Below, in pieces: positions 43,582 to 55,860 of a stretch of 64,000 nt of DNA. The notes below the pieces were generated by a model. The model was not told the DNA's origin. It saw nothing but the letters and a program-made list of their open reading frames with translations, and made no database searches. This DNA is from Astragalus membranaceus. Taxonomy: Eukaryota > Streptophyta > Magnoliopsida > Fabales > Fabaceae. A program made the position numbers and the translations under genes. The stretch covers positions 68,752,784 to 68,816,783 of the forward strand of contig CM076849.1 of NCBI GenBank assembly GCA_039519185.1, given 5' to 3'. The first letter of the stretch is position 1; every line of letters begins with the position of its first letter.

Positions 43582-46500
43582 GCTGCCCCTCTTTATTTAT
43601 ATTTTACTAGAAAAGGTGAATGGCTTTCAGATTTTCGTAGTAGAAATAAAAATAAAGATAGAATAGACGCTAATTTTGTCCGCTTAGGGGGAAGATGAGT
43701 TAGGGAAAACAGGGACGATTAACACTTGGCGTGTTAACCGAGAACAATAAAGAAATGATCACTGGGGATCTGGAGGAGCACTGGGGCTCTAAAAGAGCAT
43801 TTGGGCTCTAAGGGAGCACTGGGGCTCCATGGGGTTGCCTAAACCCTGAATGACCACTTGGAGTCTGAAAGTGCACTAGGGCTTTGAAGGACTGCCGGGG
43901 TCCGGGGGTGGCCTTTTTCGAGCGGCCGTTAATAAGATCAGGTCTAGAACTGATCACGAATGACGTCCACTATGTCTTAGGCTTACACAGCTAGTCTGAA
44001 GGGCCTGGGGCCGGATGATCCGTCGGTGCTCGATGCCGACGTGCGATCTGGATTGGACCTCTAGGGGTCTGAAGGTGCACTGGGGCTTTGAGGAACCGCT
44101 GGGGGTCCGATACTCTGAATTGTGATGTGAGACCAGTGCTTGTAGCACTGACTTTGAGGAAACAAAGTATTGAGATTGACACATGGCGTACTTGCCTAGA
44201 ACATACCTAATGAATGCATTTACCTGAGAAGGGAAAAGTTATCTATATTTTGCATGCCTAAAAATGCGATGAATGATGCATGCGTGCAATATGGGTATGT
44301 GAAATGGTAGGTGTCCGATGGGATGAATGAAACGTGGCAGATGATGTGAGTTGAAGTTGGTGGAACATAGAGGTTGACAAATAACATATGTGATTGCAGA
44401 TAAGATATGAATGTGATTGTACTGATTAATGATGAATGTGATGGAATGGGCGATTTTCCCTCTTTTTGCTTTTTTGCTTTTCCTTTTTTTTCTTGGTATA
44501 TGATGAGTGTATGAAATGCAAAGTGTGAATGTGACGCAAATGTAATGCTATGACGCGAATGCCGTGCATGGTATGATGATATGATTAGTGATGTAAAGAA
44601 GGTTTTGGCAATGATGAATGAAAGGAAGCACACGAATGCATGGTACAATGATATGATTAGTGATGTTGAAAGTTTTTGGCAATGATGAGACCGACACTTG
44701 GCACGTCTATCGAAGCAAACTGTTATGTGTGCATGCGTGTAATGTGATGAATGTGCAATGTGACAGTAGATAAACTACCAAAGCCCGTGAATTGTGGATG
44801 CTAGAGCTGATCGGAAACAAAAATTGATCAGCCATATATGTGAATGCAGATAACATGTGAATGCAAATGTATTGCTTAGATGCAGGTGCTATGGTAGATG
44901 CATGATTGCATGATGGAATGATTTATGCTATGATTTATTGATGATGCAGATTTTTTTTTGTAATGATGAGAAATGAGACTTTTGATGCGAGAGGCAGAGA
45001 AGTAATCATTTCTTGGAAAATGTTTGAACTCAGACGTAGCAACCTCAAGGTTGTCATTCACATGCACTGATGCACAAAAGTCTTTGATTGCATTTGCAAG
45101 CTCGTTCACATTGTTCTTCCATTTGATTATGATGTCCCATGACGATTGAATTTTAGGTCCACAAAGTTAACTGAGTGAGTTTCCAACTTCATATTAGTAA
45201 TTTGTGTTCTCTCTCTTTGAAGCATTGTTTTAGTGAACATGTAGAGTAGTGCCAATACAGATGAATGAGCCAGTTGACTCGGGGTATGGACAGATATGAC
45301 ACGTGAGGGGATGAATGGTAGGTTTTTGCCAAAGTCATAAAAGGTATGTTCTCCCCAACTCTAGAAATGTGGGACTGCCCTAATTCATAGTTGATGACGG
45401 TGAATGCATAACTTGCCCCTGTCTAGTGGTGACAACAACTAGGGGTGTAGAGGAAATTATGAATTGGTAATGCTGTGACTTTGGAATGCAAAATATTTTG
45501 TCTCAACCCACGGCGTTTGGTGTTGCCCCAACTATGACAAGGACAAGGTTTCCCTGACTAGAGTTTGCGAAAAGCTGCATTTAGGATGGTGGGTTGAGAA
45601 ATTGCCCCGGTATGGTTTTATGAGTGTGGATAAGGCAAGGGGATGAGATGAGTGCAGAGCGAATTTCCCCAAGTTTGAACGGAGTGAGGGGTTAATGGTG
45701 ACAGGCTTGCCCCACTTTGGAATGATATTTCTAGTTCGAGTGAGGTAGGGGAAAGGTGACAGAGTTAGGGTAATGGGTTTGTGAGTTGGTCGTATGGCTA
45801 TATGGATTGGATGTGGTATATGAATGGGATGGACGCTGGAAAATTTCCCCAACTTCGAGAAGCATGAAAGGTGAAGGGACTGCCCCACTTTGGGATCTAG
45901 GTGATGGTCCTAGTATAAACTTTTGGTTCTTCTAAGATGACTCTCATAGAATATGATAGTCCTGATTTTTGGATATGATGAAAATTTCACTTGGTGATCA
46001 CTAAACCTTGTCTTGATATCAGTGCAACTTGAATAATCTTGGAGCGCAAGCCTTTTTTTCTTTTTATTTTTTTTCTTTTTTTTAGCTTTATTTTTTTGTC
46101 ATATTTTTTTTGAGCAAACATACTGTAAATAAATAAACTCAATTGTCCTAAAATTAAAACTTTAAGAAAACGAAAGCAATCAGTTATCGATCGGAATGGA
46201 CTTGTTTAGGGTTGTAGCGTGGCCAACGGTTAGGGGTTTATGTAAGAAAGGGTTGGTAATGTGGCCAATGATTAGGGATTCGTGAAAGAAAAGGTTTGTA
46301 ATGGGGCCAATGGTTAGGGTTCATGAAAGAAAATGTTTGTAATGGGGCCAAAGAAGTGTTTGGGGATCGATGAGACAAATGATCTTTTTATTCAGTGGTG
46401 CACTTCATGATATGATGTATCAGCTCAAAGATTTATGCCGTATTTTTATTCAAAACTTTTGTCTCTTTTTTTTATTTTTGAAATATGATTCTCATTCTTT

Positions 46501-48192
46501 GACGGTCTATTTCTCTTAAGTTTAATAAACTGAAGAAATTAGTGCACCATCTTTGAATGGGGAACAGATCATTGTCTAGGGTGATTGAAAGATTTTTTTT
46601 TTGATTTTTTGGCTCAAAGTGGATTGCAAAGGGTATTTTTTTTATGCTTTTTGTGAGAAGATGACCAAACTTCATTTCAAATCATGATTGCTTGTTTTCT
46701 CAAAGACTAACTCAAGGACAAAAAATTATTTATTTTTATATATCTGCTCTTTTTCTTTATGTCTTTTTATATGCCCTAATTTTTGCTTAGGCTGCTCTCG
46801 CGAGTTTTCAACCTAACAGGCTTTTTTTGATTATTTTTTTTGTAAAGGACTTGCACCAAGGTAATACAATGATGAAAAGATATCTAGTGATCACAAATTT
46901 GCCCCAGTTTGGAGGATTCAAGTGTTAGTTTATGAAATTTCATCATTGGGGACAAAACCAAAGAGTCAACTAAGAACTTGTGTGGAGAATATGCACTTTA
47001 TAGAGTGGTCGGGGTGAGACTGGACATGAACAAGGGATGATGATAGGATGGAAATGTGTGGACACTAACTGACTCAAATAAGAGCAAATGCACATCGCAT
47101 ACAAGTTCACTATACGAATACTTCACTGAGAGTTAACATAGTTAGAGACATGATAGAAGAATTTTTGATAACACATTAGTTAACAAAATGGACTATTTTG
47201 ATCGTTTATCATGGGATGGATGAGATGCATTGTTTTGCCGACAAAAATTGTGGACGAGCTGCAACATTGAATTTTTTTGAAAATTGAGTGTCTTGAAACA
47301 CCTTGAGTTTGCAGCTAAGTTCGACCTCGTTTGAAATTTAGTAGGTTAAACTTTTTTAAGGAAGAACAATCAATTAAAATGTATTTGCAAGAACGTCTCA
47401 TCTCTCATTAAATTTTTCCAAAAAGTATGCTCATGTTTTTTTTTTTTTAAATTATGAAATAAAATGTAATGGGTGAATAACACATGATGATGGATATGAA
47501 TGATGAAAATGCAAATGCATGAGATATGTTTCTAAAAAATAACTTGCAAAAATAAAATATGATTTTTTGAATTTTTTCTTTATAGAAGACCGGAAAAATG
47601 TATCAGTGTTTGTTTGAATGCAGGGGTATGAGGCTCCTTTGTGTCCTACGAGGGTTCCTTTAGAGAATAGGTCTAGGGCTTGTCTGTTGAGTGAACCTTT
47701 CAAATGGTAGCTCTAAAGAGTCCTACATAAGGTTCCTAGAGCCAACGACCCCAGTTAAGAACACTGATCAACAACAATAGGCAAGCTATTAGGAGTGCCA
47801 GCATTCTCAAGAGGGACCAAACTCTAGGTGAGACTTTCGTGACCACCCAACAGGACGCACATCCAGTAGGCCATCACTACGCAGTCTCGTTCTAACTTAG
47901 GTTATTCTCCAGTCCGGGTATAGGACTATTCTCACGTGTGTGCAAAAGTGTGATAGGGGAGTGTGTGAAGGAGCAAAATATCAAGAATACCCCCCAAGCT
48001 GCAAAACAAATAAACATATATACAAAAAGTGGTCTTCTATCCTAGGGTTTTCATATCACAAAAGAATAATATGCAATAAAAATAAAAGACAAAAGGGGAA
48101 GGGTAAAAATAAAAATTAAATTAACAAACAAATTTTACAACTAACCAGATTAGGCTTGACTCTCTTAATGAGTCCCCAGTGGAGTCGCCAGC
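43582..48192 (-). mobile_element. Element F: non-coding internal region
   Basis: 4.6 kb between the LTRs contain no gag, protease, reverse transcriptase or integrase; small frames are unremarkable. Tandem and scattered repeats are frequent: GCACTGGGGCTCTAA-like units at 43775-43910, a 72-bp duplication at about 44570-44690, and about 52-bp units around GGCCAATGGTTAGGG at 46205-46350. A recurrent TTGCCCCA or TTTCCCCA phrase lies between 45350 and 46910. The right end carries a leader-like region (47640-48190). F is therefore a non-autonomous Ogre-family derivative. Confidence 0.8.
48174..48190 (-). promoter_or_regulatory. Primer-binding site of element F
   Basis: The minus strand reads TGGCGACTCCACTGGGG two bases from the LTR end. 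It resembles the tRNA-Arg-type site I recall for Ogre elements; the tRNA match was not checked. Confidence 0.75.
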
Positions 48193-49475
48193 TGTAGCGA
48201 CCGAAAAATCCGGGTGAGGATCTCTCGAAGGTTCAAAAATGAAGCCGCCACCAAAGTTTAGTTTAAGGGCAAATATTGGAAAATCCCTTTTGGAATGGAT
48301 AAGGGTCCTTGAGACCAGATTAGGGTTCGGGAGTCTGTTATGCGTGGGGAAGGTATTAGCACCCCACGACATCCTTCCTAAGGAAGGTTACCTGCTAATT
48401 AGTTGTAGAAGTGAAAGTTAATTTTGAAAACATTTATTTTTACCCTTTTATTGTGAATTAGAAAGAAGAAAATGATATTTTATTTGAGAAAATGATTATT
48501 TAGGAGAAGACTGAAAAAGGTTTTTTATTAGTGCAATTGACAGAGGTCGGCCGCCCTCTGCTCCTACGTATCTCTTGGTAGAGAATCAAATCACACGTAG
48601 TTCTTAGTAGAAAACTTTGTTTGTTGGTGTATTATATTTAGGGATTTTAGGACTCCTGAGTGATCAGTTCATTTGTCCTAAAATGATGACTAATCTGACT
48701 GTACAGTTGGCTTAGTCCCCTAATTTGTTAAAATGGAGTTTTTTGAAGTTTGGAAGATAGTTTGATGTATGGTGGTTTGATTTTATTTGAATAGGGGTTT
48801 TAGGACTCTTAATCCGTACGGTCCATTCGTCCTAGAACGCTGACTAACCCGGCCGTACGGCCGACTTAATCCCCTATTTTGAAAATTTGATTTGTGGGAA
48901 GAAACGTGTTTGTGTTTATTTTAATTTAGAAATTTGTTTGTTTTAAATAGGGATTTTAGGCCATGATCCGTAACGGTTCATTAGTGACCTAAAAAGCAGA
49001 CTAACCCGACTGTACAGTCGACTTAGTCCCCTATTTTGTTCTTGAAAATATTTCTTTATTTATGAGAGGAAAAGGAATATTTTTGTTTTTGTTTTGAATA
49101 TGAACGAAAAGTTAACAAAAAAGAAAAAAATGAAAAGTGCAACTAGTGAAAAATATTTATCATGAATATTTAAAAATAAACTAATTAAAAGAAAAATAAA
49201 AATAAAAAAGGGAGGGGGAGAGAGAGAGAGCGAGAGCTTCGCTAGGAGAGGGAGAGAATGTGTTCAGTGTTCTTGTTGAATCACTGCGGTGTGCTTTTCA
49301 CTGTGGACAGGGCCTCCTTTTATAGGTGAAGGGTTAGGTGAAGAGACTTGCTGGACAAGTCGACTTGTTGGGCAAGTCGACTTGTTGGGCAAGCAGCTTG
49401 TTGGGCTGAAGGTTAATGCTACTGACACCCCCTTTTTGTTATTTTCGTTCTTTTCTATTTTTTTTGGATTATTCT
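48193..49475 (-). mobile_element. Element F: truncated 5' LTR
   Basis: Collinear with 42005-43287, it then switches at TATTCTT to a copy of the left flank of F. The first about 294 bp of the LTR (minus-strand sense) are missing. The TATA box is retained. Confidence 0.9.
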
Positions 49476-49889
49476 TTGAATGAGTAGAAAAATGTATTTG
49501 AAGATAGAAAAAACACAATAGGGAGGGGGGGTGAGTAGATTTTTCTAAGTAAATTTTTTTTCATAAATCTTGTTATCTAAAACGTTTGCAATCAAATAAT
49601 AACGTAAGTGAAGAAAAGAAAGTAAATGACACAAGAGATTTATACTGGTTCACCACCACCTGACAGCTACCTCCAGTCCATTCAAAACCTTTTGAAGAAT
49701 TTCCACTAAAAACCTTTTTAGCAATACAACCCCAAGACTCTAATCCACCAACCTAGCTAAACTTCGAGCTTCTTAGACAAGTGACCTCAAGCCTCTAAGG
49801 AATCAAAGTCAACATCAAGCAAGACTCTGACCAAAACTCGCATTTCTCAGGATTAGCAAATAGACCTTTAGCTTTAAGGGAGGCATCCT
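49471..49889. repeat. Second copy of the F flank, with the empty target site
   Basis: It duplicates 41586-42004 but continues past GAGGCATCCT into AAAAGGAGCTATAG with no LTR, showing the uninterrupted pre-insertion sequence. Confidence 0.88.
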
Positions 49890-50150
49890 AAAAGGAGCTA
49901 TAGAGATTGGTCCGCTTCCCGGAACCAAATGTATGGAAAATTCCATTTCCCTCTCGTGTGGTAGAGAAGACATCTCATCAAAGAACACATTGAGGTGCTC
50001 AATCATACAGGGATACTTGACAAATCTAACACAGAAAGTAACAAAATAAATCTCCCGTCGCCTTCTAATAAGCATTAAGAAAATTTGATTGGATACTACT
50101 CCGTCCATACCTAGAATCACATCTAAACCTTAACCTTTTAAAGGCAAACA
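49812..50150 (-). pseudogene. Element Q: chromovirus protease-to-RT fragment
   Basis: Minus-strand reading from about 50150 gives the protease end (GLDVILGMDGVVSN), then EMSSLPHEREMEFSIHLVPGSGPISIAPFRM, the start of the reverse transcriptase. It then jumps to LKAKGLFANPEKCEFW, a segment normally far downstream in the palm and thumb, so most of the reverse transcriptase is deleted. The first stretch is also rearranged (SNQIFLMLIRRRRE). A broken relative of elements B and C. Confidence 0.8.
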
Positions 50151-50473
50151 TATGAAGTTTAATAAAAAGATCCTACCCTACGTGTATTTATATAATATTA
50201 AATAGTAGCAATATTCATCTTGCACACTTAAAAATACATATCTTAAGATAAATTGTTCTCCTTTACCTTGTTTCTTATCATCAAGATTTTTGAGGGGCAT
50301 GGCTTATCACTTATCTAAGTTCTTGCACATTAATCTCTCCTATAATTTCTCCTAACTCGATAATGTCATCTCTAGGACAACTAATAAGGTCTACTAAAAC
50401 ATTGTCGTCCATCTCAAGAATTTTTTTTCCTCGTCTCATATATCATGATAATCTTTCCATTTTCTTAAAATTT

Positions 50474-50478
<5 letters not shown>
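50151..50478. other. Gap between Q and the AT tract
   Basis: It is probably more gypsy pol remnant; the minus strand near 50100-50150 is still protease-like. Beyond that nothing certain is seen. It is AT-rich with no repeat recognised elsewhere in the window. Confidence 0.4.

Positions 50479-50529
<51 letters not shown>
50479..50529. repeat. (AT)n microsatellite
   Basis: About 25 AT units lie at the left border of R1 copy 3. The open frames reading YIYIYI through it are artefacts. Confidence 0.95.
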
Positions 50530-50530
<1 letters not shown>

Positions 50531-52600
50531 CCCAGTTTTCCAAAAACCCCTCACAAACATAAAATATAAAATAAAAGTTAATGATGTTTCCAGCCATATA
50601 TGCAAGACATGAAAAATCATCTCGAAAGCTACATAATAGGTAACTCTTTTTGTATTCCAAAAAGGTTTTGAAGAAAACATTTTGCGTACAATCACAGGGT
50701 CGCCGATTTTGGTCAGGTGTGCCCTCACATGCTCTGGGTCGACCTAATATGGCATAAGCGTCACTCCGAACATGCAAATCACCTTTGTATTTGTTGAAGC
50801 TAAGTCGTTTATCAACACCTTTGAATTATCATAGAATTTCTTAAGTAATATAGTTTAAGAACATCCCTAATCTTCTACAACTCATACATACATGCATAGC
50901 ATGAATGCACATAGATTACTTACTCTACGGTGCAGAATTTTTCAGTAGCAATACACAATATATGGCCCTTAATTCCAACTAACTAAACATGATTTTCGGA
51001 AATTCTAAAATAAATCCTAGAAAAAATAATGCTTAATTACAGTTTTGGTCCCCCTAGTTTCACCAACTCACGATTTTGGTCCCCCAAGTTTTAATTTGAC
51101 GAATTTGATCCCCCTATTTTCCCAATTTGTAAAATCAAAGTCCCCCTCTTAATTTGGTCAAAATTAAAACTGTATTTTGACTTATTATCCTACGTGGCAG
51201 TCCACGTAGGCGTACATTGTTGCTCTTCCTCACCCCTCCCCCCTGTTCCACTATTCCTCTTCCTCACCCCTCCCCCCTCCGTGAACCCCTCCCCCCTGTT
51301 CTCTGGTCCACTGTTCCTCTTCCTCACCCCCTCCGTGAACCCCTCCCCCTCCCCCCGCAGAGAGAGAAAACGAAAGAGAAAGAGAACGAGGGGGTTGCGA
51401 TGGTGATGGCGCCGGCGTTTGAGAGAGGAGGGAGAGCGACGGTGAGCGAGAGAGAGTTTGCGACAATGAGAAGAGGGAGGATCGGTGATTTAGGGGTGAG
51501 ATGCGAAGAGGCGAGAGGGAAAACGAGGGGGGAGATGCGAAGAGAGGGGGAAAACGAGGGGGGAGATGCGAAGAGAGAGAGGGAAAACGAGGGGGGGAGA
51601 TGCGAAGAGAGAGAGAACGGCGAGGGGGGATGCGAAGAGAGAGAGAGAGAGAGAGAGAACGGCATGAGGGAAAACGAGGGGGGAGATGCGAAGAGAGAGA
51701 GAGGTCACGGTTTGTAGAGGGAGAGGGGTCGTGGCTGTGGGGGGTCACGGTGACTGACGGAGGGAAAAAGAGGGAGGTGGTTGTGGGGTGGCCGCTGGTG
51801 GCTGATGGAGGGAAAGGAAGAGGAAATAGTGACCAGAGTGGGTAGGTGGTGGGGGGAGGAGTGAGGGAGGAAGAAAGAGGAGCCAGAGAGGGGGGGTTGA
51901 AGAGGAAGATGAACAGTGCGCCTACGTGGACTGCCACGTAGGATAATAAGTCAAAATACAGTTTTAATTTTGACCAAATTAAGAGGGGGACTTTGATTTT
52001 ACAAATTGGGAAAATAGGGGGATCAAATTCGTCAAATTAAAACTTGGGAGACCAAAATCGTGAGTTGGTAAAACTAGGGAGACCAAAACTGTAATTAAAA
52101 TAAATGCAAATTCTTAAGTACAATTGTCAAGGCAAATTCTTAAGTACAATTGTCAATTTGTTGGGTACTGCACCTGCAAGACAAAATGTGATCGTTTGTT
52201 TTTTACCAAGTGGAAACCTGATGTTTTTTTTTTACGAACTAAAAAAGTCACTCTCAACACATGTCGGGTGCATCAACCAAATTTATGGTATGAGTGTATT
52301 AGTTGTCACCTAAAATAAACCTTTTCTTCAATAACTGCATTCACATATCTCAAAACTGAAATTGTCAAACAAAAATTAAACCTAAGAGAGGGTTTTAAGG
52401 GTCACTTCTATTATACTTATGAAGGCAAGGTTGTTGAAATCGCGTTGAAATCGCGAACTCGGACGAGAGTTTACATCAGCTTTTCTTGTTAACTCGGTGT
52501 CTGACTCGTTTTCATTGAAATCGGACTCTGTTGCGATTCCAAGACGGTGAACTCACGTTCTACCTCGTTGAACTCGTATAGAATCGTACGAGTTTGGAAC
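50530..52600. repeat. Dispersed repeat R1, copy 3 (split by element L)
   Basis: It aligns with copy 2 from about 40515, is interrupted at 51033-52098 by L, and resumes at 52099 to about 52590. After L a short phrase (GGCAAATTCTTAAGTACAATTGTCAA) is duplicated in tandem. The exon-like minus-strand segment (KIGDPVIVRKMFSSKPFWNTK) is at about 50600-50730. Confidence 0.8.
51033..52098. mobile_element. Element L: Mutator-like foldback element (non-autonomous)
   Basis: Terminal inverted repeats of about 181 bp (51033-51213 and 51918-52098) start TTAATTACAGTTTTGGTC and agree at all but about three or four positions. Flanks AAATAATGC and AATAAATGC fit a roughly 9-bp target duplication, and R1 copy 2 supplies the empty site. 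The inner part is pyrimidine-rich on the left (51214-51360) and purine-rich on the right (51360-51910), with tandem GGGGGAGATGCGAAGAGAGA units. There is no transposase. Assignment to Mutator is from repeat length and duplication size. Confidence 0.75.
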
Positions 52601-53012
52601 TTTTGATTTTTTACAAACGTAAAATAGATGCAGAGTAGAAGGAGAAGAAATAAAGAAAACTGAAAATCATGAAACAGAGTTGCAATAGTTGTCGCGCACA
52701 GAAATCCATTCGCATCAGCAATGCGAACTGACCCCCTTCCTCTCCGACGACACGAAGTGCAATACTCCTTGCTCCGGCGAACAGTGTCCAGACTGATTCC
52801 CTTACAGAAACTTCGGCGCTACTTGGGAAATAGAGCATGTTGCGTCCGTGTATTTTCTCTTTGGTAGGTTTTTATTATCTAACAATGGTAAAGTTTTGTT
52901 CTGTGTAATGTATAAAGAAGTTCTTATCACTAAAAAAAATGTATAAAGAAGCTCAGATCCCCATAACCTCTACATAGGCACGTGATTCTGACCAAAGCTA
53001 TTGATTGTTGAA
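52601..53012. other. Unassigned sequence after R1 copy 3
   Basis: No gene is recognised. A 75-codon minus-strand frame (52611-52838) has no motif I can name. The DNA around 52690-52830 is GC-richer and could be a gene fragment, but there is no support for that. Confidence 0.4.
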
Positions 53013-53740
53013 AAAATTGCAGCTTTGCACAATTTTTGTCCTCCTATTTTTAGATTACGATTTTAGTGGCTTAAAACTTTTTTCGCAAACGTAGTCTCCC
53101 TATTTTCACCAACTCAAAATTTTAGTCTCCCAAAATTTTTTTTGACGAATTTTGTATAACTAATGAAGAAAATTTATTCACAAATATATTGTTCTTCATT
53201 AAGAGTTTTTTGACAAAACGTTAGCAACTTTTATAAACACAAAACTCTTCTTTTTTTAGACAAAAACACAACTATTTTTAGAAACAATAATCAAACATTC
53301 CTAGAGGCAACACTGATGTTTATATAATTTGCTTTTGAAAGAATGATGTTGAGTTTGCTGGGTTTGGGTTCGCGAATGGAGAGAAAGTATCGAATGAAGA
53401 AGATGGAATTTTTATTTATTAAATATAATAATTAAATAACATTTTGTAATTATAATAATAATAATAATAATAATTTTTATATTTAAATTCCAAAAATGCA
53501 AGCTAGTGTGTCAGCCACGTAAGATAAGTGACTGAACTCAGCGCCAATTTTGACTAAATTAGAAGGGAACTTTGATTTTACAAATTGAGAAAATAGGGGG
53601 AATAAATTCCTGAAAAAAATTCTTGTGGGACTAAAATTGTGAGTTACTAAAAATAGGGTGACTAAATTCGTGAAAAAAATTCTTGGGAGACTAAAATCTT
53701 GAGTTGTTAAAAAGAGGGAGACCAAAACTTTAATTAAACC
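53013..53740. mobile_element. Decayed relative of element L
   Basis: The right part (53550-53740) repeats phrases of the L terminal repeat (GGGACTTTGATTTTACAAATTGAGAAAATAGG-like, GGGAGACCAAAACTTTAATTAA). The left part (53015-53150) carries degenerate inverted counterparts (TTTAGTCTCCC, TTTTGACGAATTTTG). Within the right arm a 60-bp phrase around CTAAATTCGTGAAAAAAATTC is doubled. Boundaries are approximate. Confidence 0.6.
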
Positions 53741-54350
53741 TAAAATATACATGTAAACTAGAAGAAAAAGGAAAATGGTTCTTATTTTTTAGTATTCTGT
53801 AAATATAATATAACAATTATAATCTGTTATATATCTAATATTATTTTAATATTATTTTTAATAATAGGTAAACTCGTACGAGTTTACAAGTCGAGTTTAC
53901 GTGTTGAGTTCACCTAAGTAAAATGAGTTTACAATTTTTACTTAAAACGAGTTTACAAGTCGAGTTTACGTGTTTAGTTCACCTAAGTAAATATAATAAT
54001 TAAATAACAAATTTTGTAATGAAAACATCAATTCTAAACTCTTAATAACAAACCAATGCTTACAATAATAATAGCAATATAGTTAAACGTAAGATTGGAG
54101 ATGTTACATGTAGTGTCCATGACAAGAAAAATCTACGTATTTTGAATTCAGAAAAGAAATTATATATGACTGCAGCAGGCATATTGATCCCAATTTATCC
54201 TTGGTTTATCTTCAGTTTTCACTCTTTATGACTTGGAGTATTTGTTTTTATAAACTTCATAAAATTAGATGTAACTGACCAAAGAAAACGAATTCAAGAA
54301 TTATATTTATTATAAGTGGGTAGTAAGCCTAATCTTGATCGGGTACCGGC
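53741..54350. other. AT-rich gap with a tandem duplication
   Basis: At 53868-53995 a roughly 65-bp unit containing ACGAGTTTACAAGTCGAG occurs twice; the same phrase echoes R1 near 41330 and 52470. No gene is seen in the rest. Confidence 0.5.
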
Positions 54351-54358
54351 TAGAGAAC

Positions 54359-55846
54359 CGGAGCTGTCAATTTGGCCCTAAGCCCAGCCCCATTGGCCCC
54401 CAATCAAGCCCCATAAAATTGAAGCCCCCTATTAATGGGGCTTTTTTTAGGCCCAGCGCACACTTTATAATTTTTTAGTGGGTTAGGCCCAGGGCTTTGT
54501 GGGTTGGCCCCCAAATTTTTTTTTAATTCTTCTCCCACTATTTACACCTCCACTTTCATTCTTTCACCCCCCTTCCTCTTCTCCCTCCCTCTCACCACCA
54601 CCTTCTTCTCCCTCTCACCACCGCCACCACCACCACCATCTCCCACTCACCACCACCACCACCACCTCTTTTCCCACTATTTATACCTCCACTTTCATTC
54701 TTTCACCCCCCTTCCTCTTCTCCCTCACTCCCACCACCATCACCATCTTCCACTCACCACCACCACCACCTACTTCTCCCACCCACCACCACCACCAGTC
54801 CACCACAACCTCATTTTCTTCTCACATCACCCACTATCACCACCCGCATCACCCACTATCACCACCCGCATCACCCACTATCACCACCAACCTCATTTTT
54901 TTTCTCATTCTTTTCCCACCCCCACTTCCATTCTTTCACCGCCCCTCTCATAAGCAAGAATGTGAATGGTAAGTGTAAGCAGTCAGTGAAAATGGATAGA
55001 GTCAAGTCAGTGATGGAGATGTGGATGCGTATAGTTAACTCTACTAACGAGGAGGAGTTTTTTTTATAGAAAGAAAAACTTAATTAAACAAAATCTGTTA
55101 TTAAACAATATAAAATAAAACTAGAAATAGATTTAAATGTTTTTTTTGTTTACATTGAAGTTTAAAAAAGGAGAGGAAGAGGCAAAGTGTGTTGGCAGTT
55201 ACAGTTACTGTGCTTCCCCTTCCACGTTATAGAGCATCCAAGTCTCTTCTCCCCTTTAGAGCTCAAGACAATGTCCTCCTTAACTTGCTCATAATTTTTC
55301 TTATCCATTTTTAGCTCTTGACCACAACACGTCTCTGCTCCCTCTCATGTCTCTACATTCAAACATAAACAGAGTAAATGGGCAGAAGGCACGTGCCATA
55401 GCAGAATAGCAGAGAGCTCAATATCATAGGTTAGGAAATTAAAAGGGACATTTCAAATGCTTATGCCAATTTTATTTGTATTTAAATTATTTTTTTTATA
55501 ATTTAAATATTTTTTTATTTTTCTTTTTTTAGAAATTAAACAATAAGTTCTATTCAAATCCAATGACAATTGTAATTGGGCTCATTTGTTCTTCTTCTTT
55601 CTATTAAGCCCAATCTTCTATTCAAGTCCAATGACAATTGTAATTGGGCTCATTTGTTTTGCTTTCTATTAAGCCCAAAGCTTGTTGATGACCAAATTGA
55701 GGGCCTTGGGCTGGCCCTGGCCCACTGGGGCTTGGGGCCTCTGTGGACTTCTGAAATGTGGGCTTTTGGGCCCATGGGCCTCTTGGCCCATGGGCCATGT
55801 GGGGTTGGGGCTGGACTGGCCCACATGGGTCAAATTGACGGCTCTA
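54359..55846. mobile_element. hAT-like non-autonomous DNA transposon (1488 bp)
   Basis: Terminal inverted repeats CGGAGCTGTCAATTTGGCCC (54359) and, inverted, TAGAGCCGTCAATTTGACCC (55846) differ at four positions. They are flanked by a perfect 8-bp duplication TAGAGAAC (54351-54358 and 55847-55854), the hAT signature. The inside is rich in GGGCC/GGCCC near both ends, a (CCA)n-like tract (54590-54900) and two internal direct duplications (about 54530/54668 and 55562/55632). No transposase is present. Confidence 0.88.
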
Positions 55847-55860
55847 TAGAGAACCGTTAG

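Noticed and set aside
51194..51937. Overlapping frames of up to 228 codons rich in Ser/Pro or Arg/Glu
   Set aside because: Purine/pyrimidine tandem repeats inside foldback element L; no domain, and open frames on both strands.
54499..54972. 157-codon Pro/His/Ser-rich frames
   Set aside because: Translation of a CCA-type repeat inside a hAT-like element.
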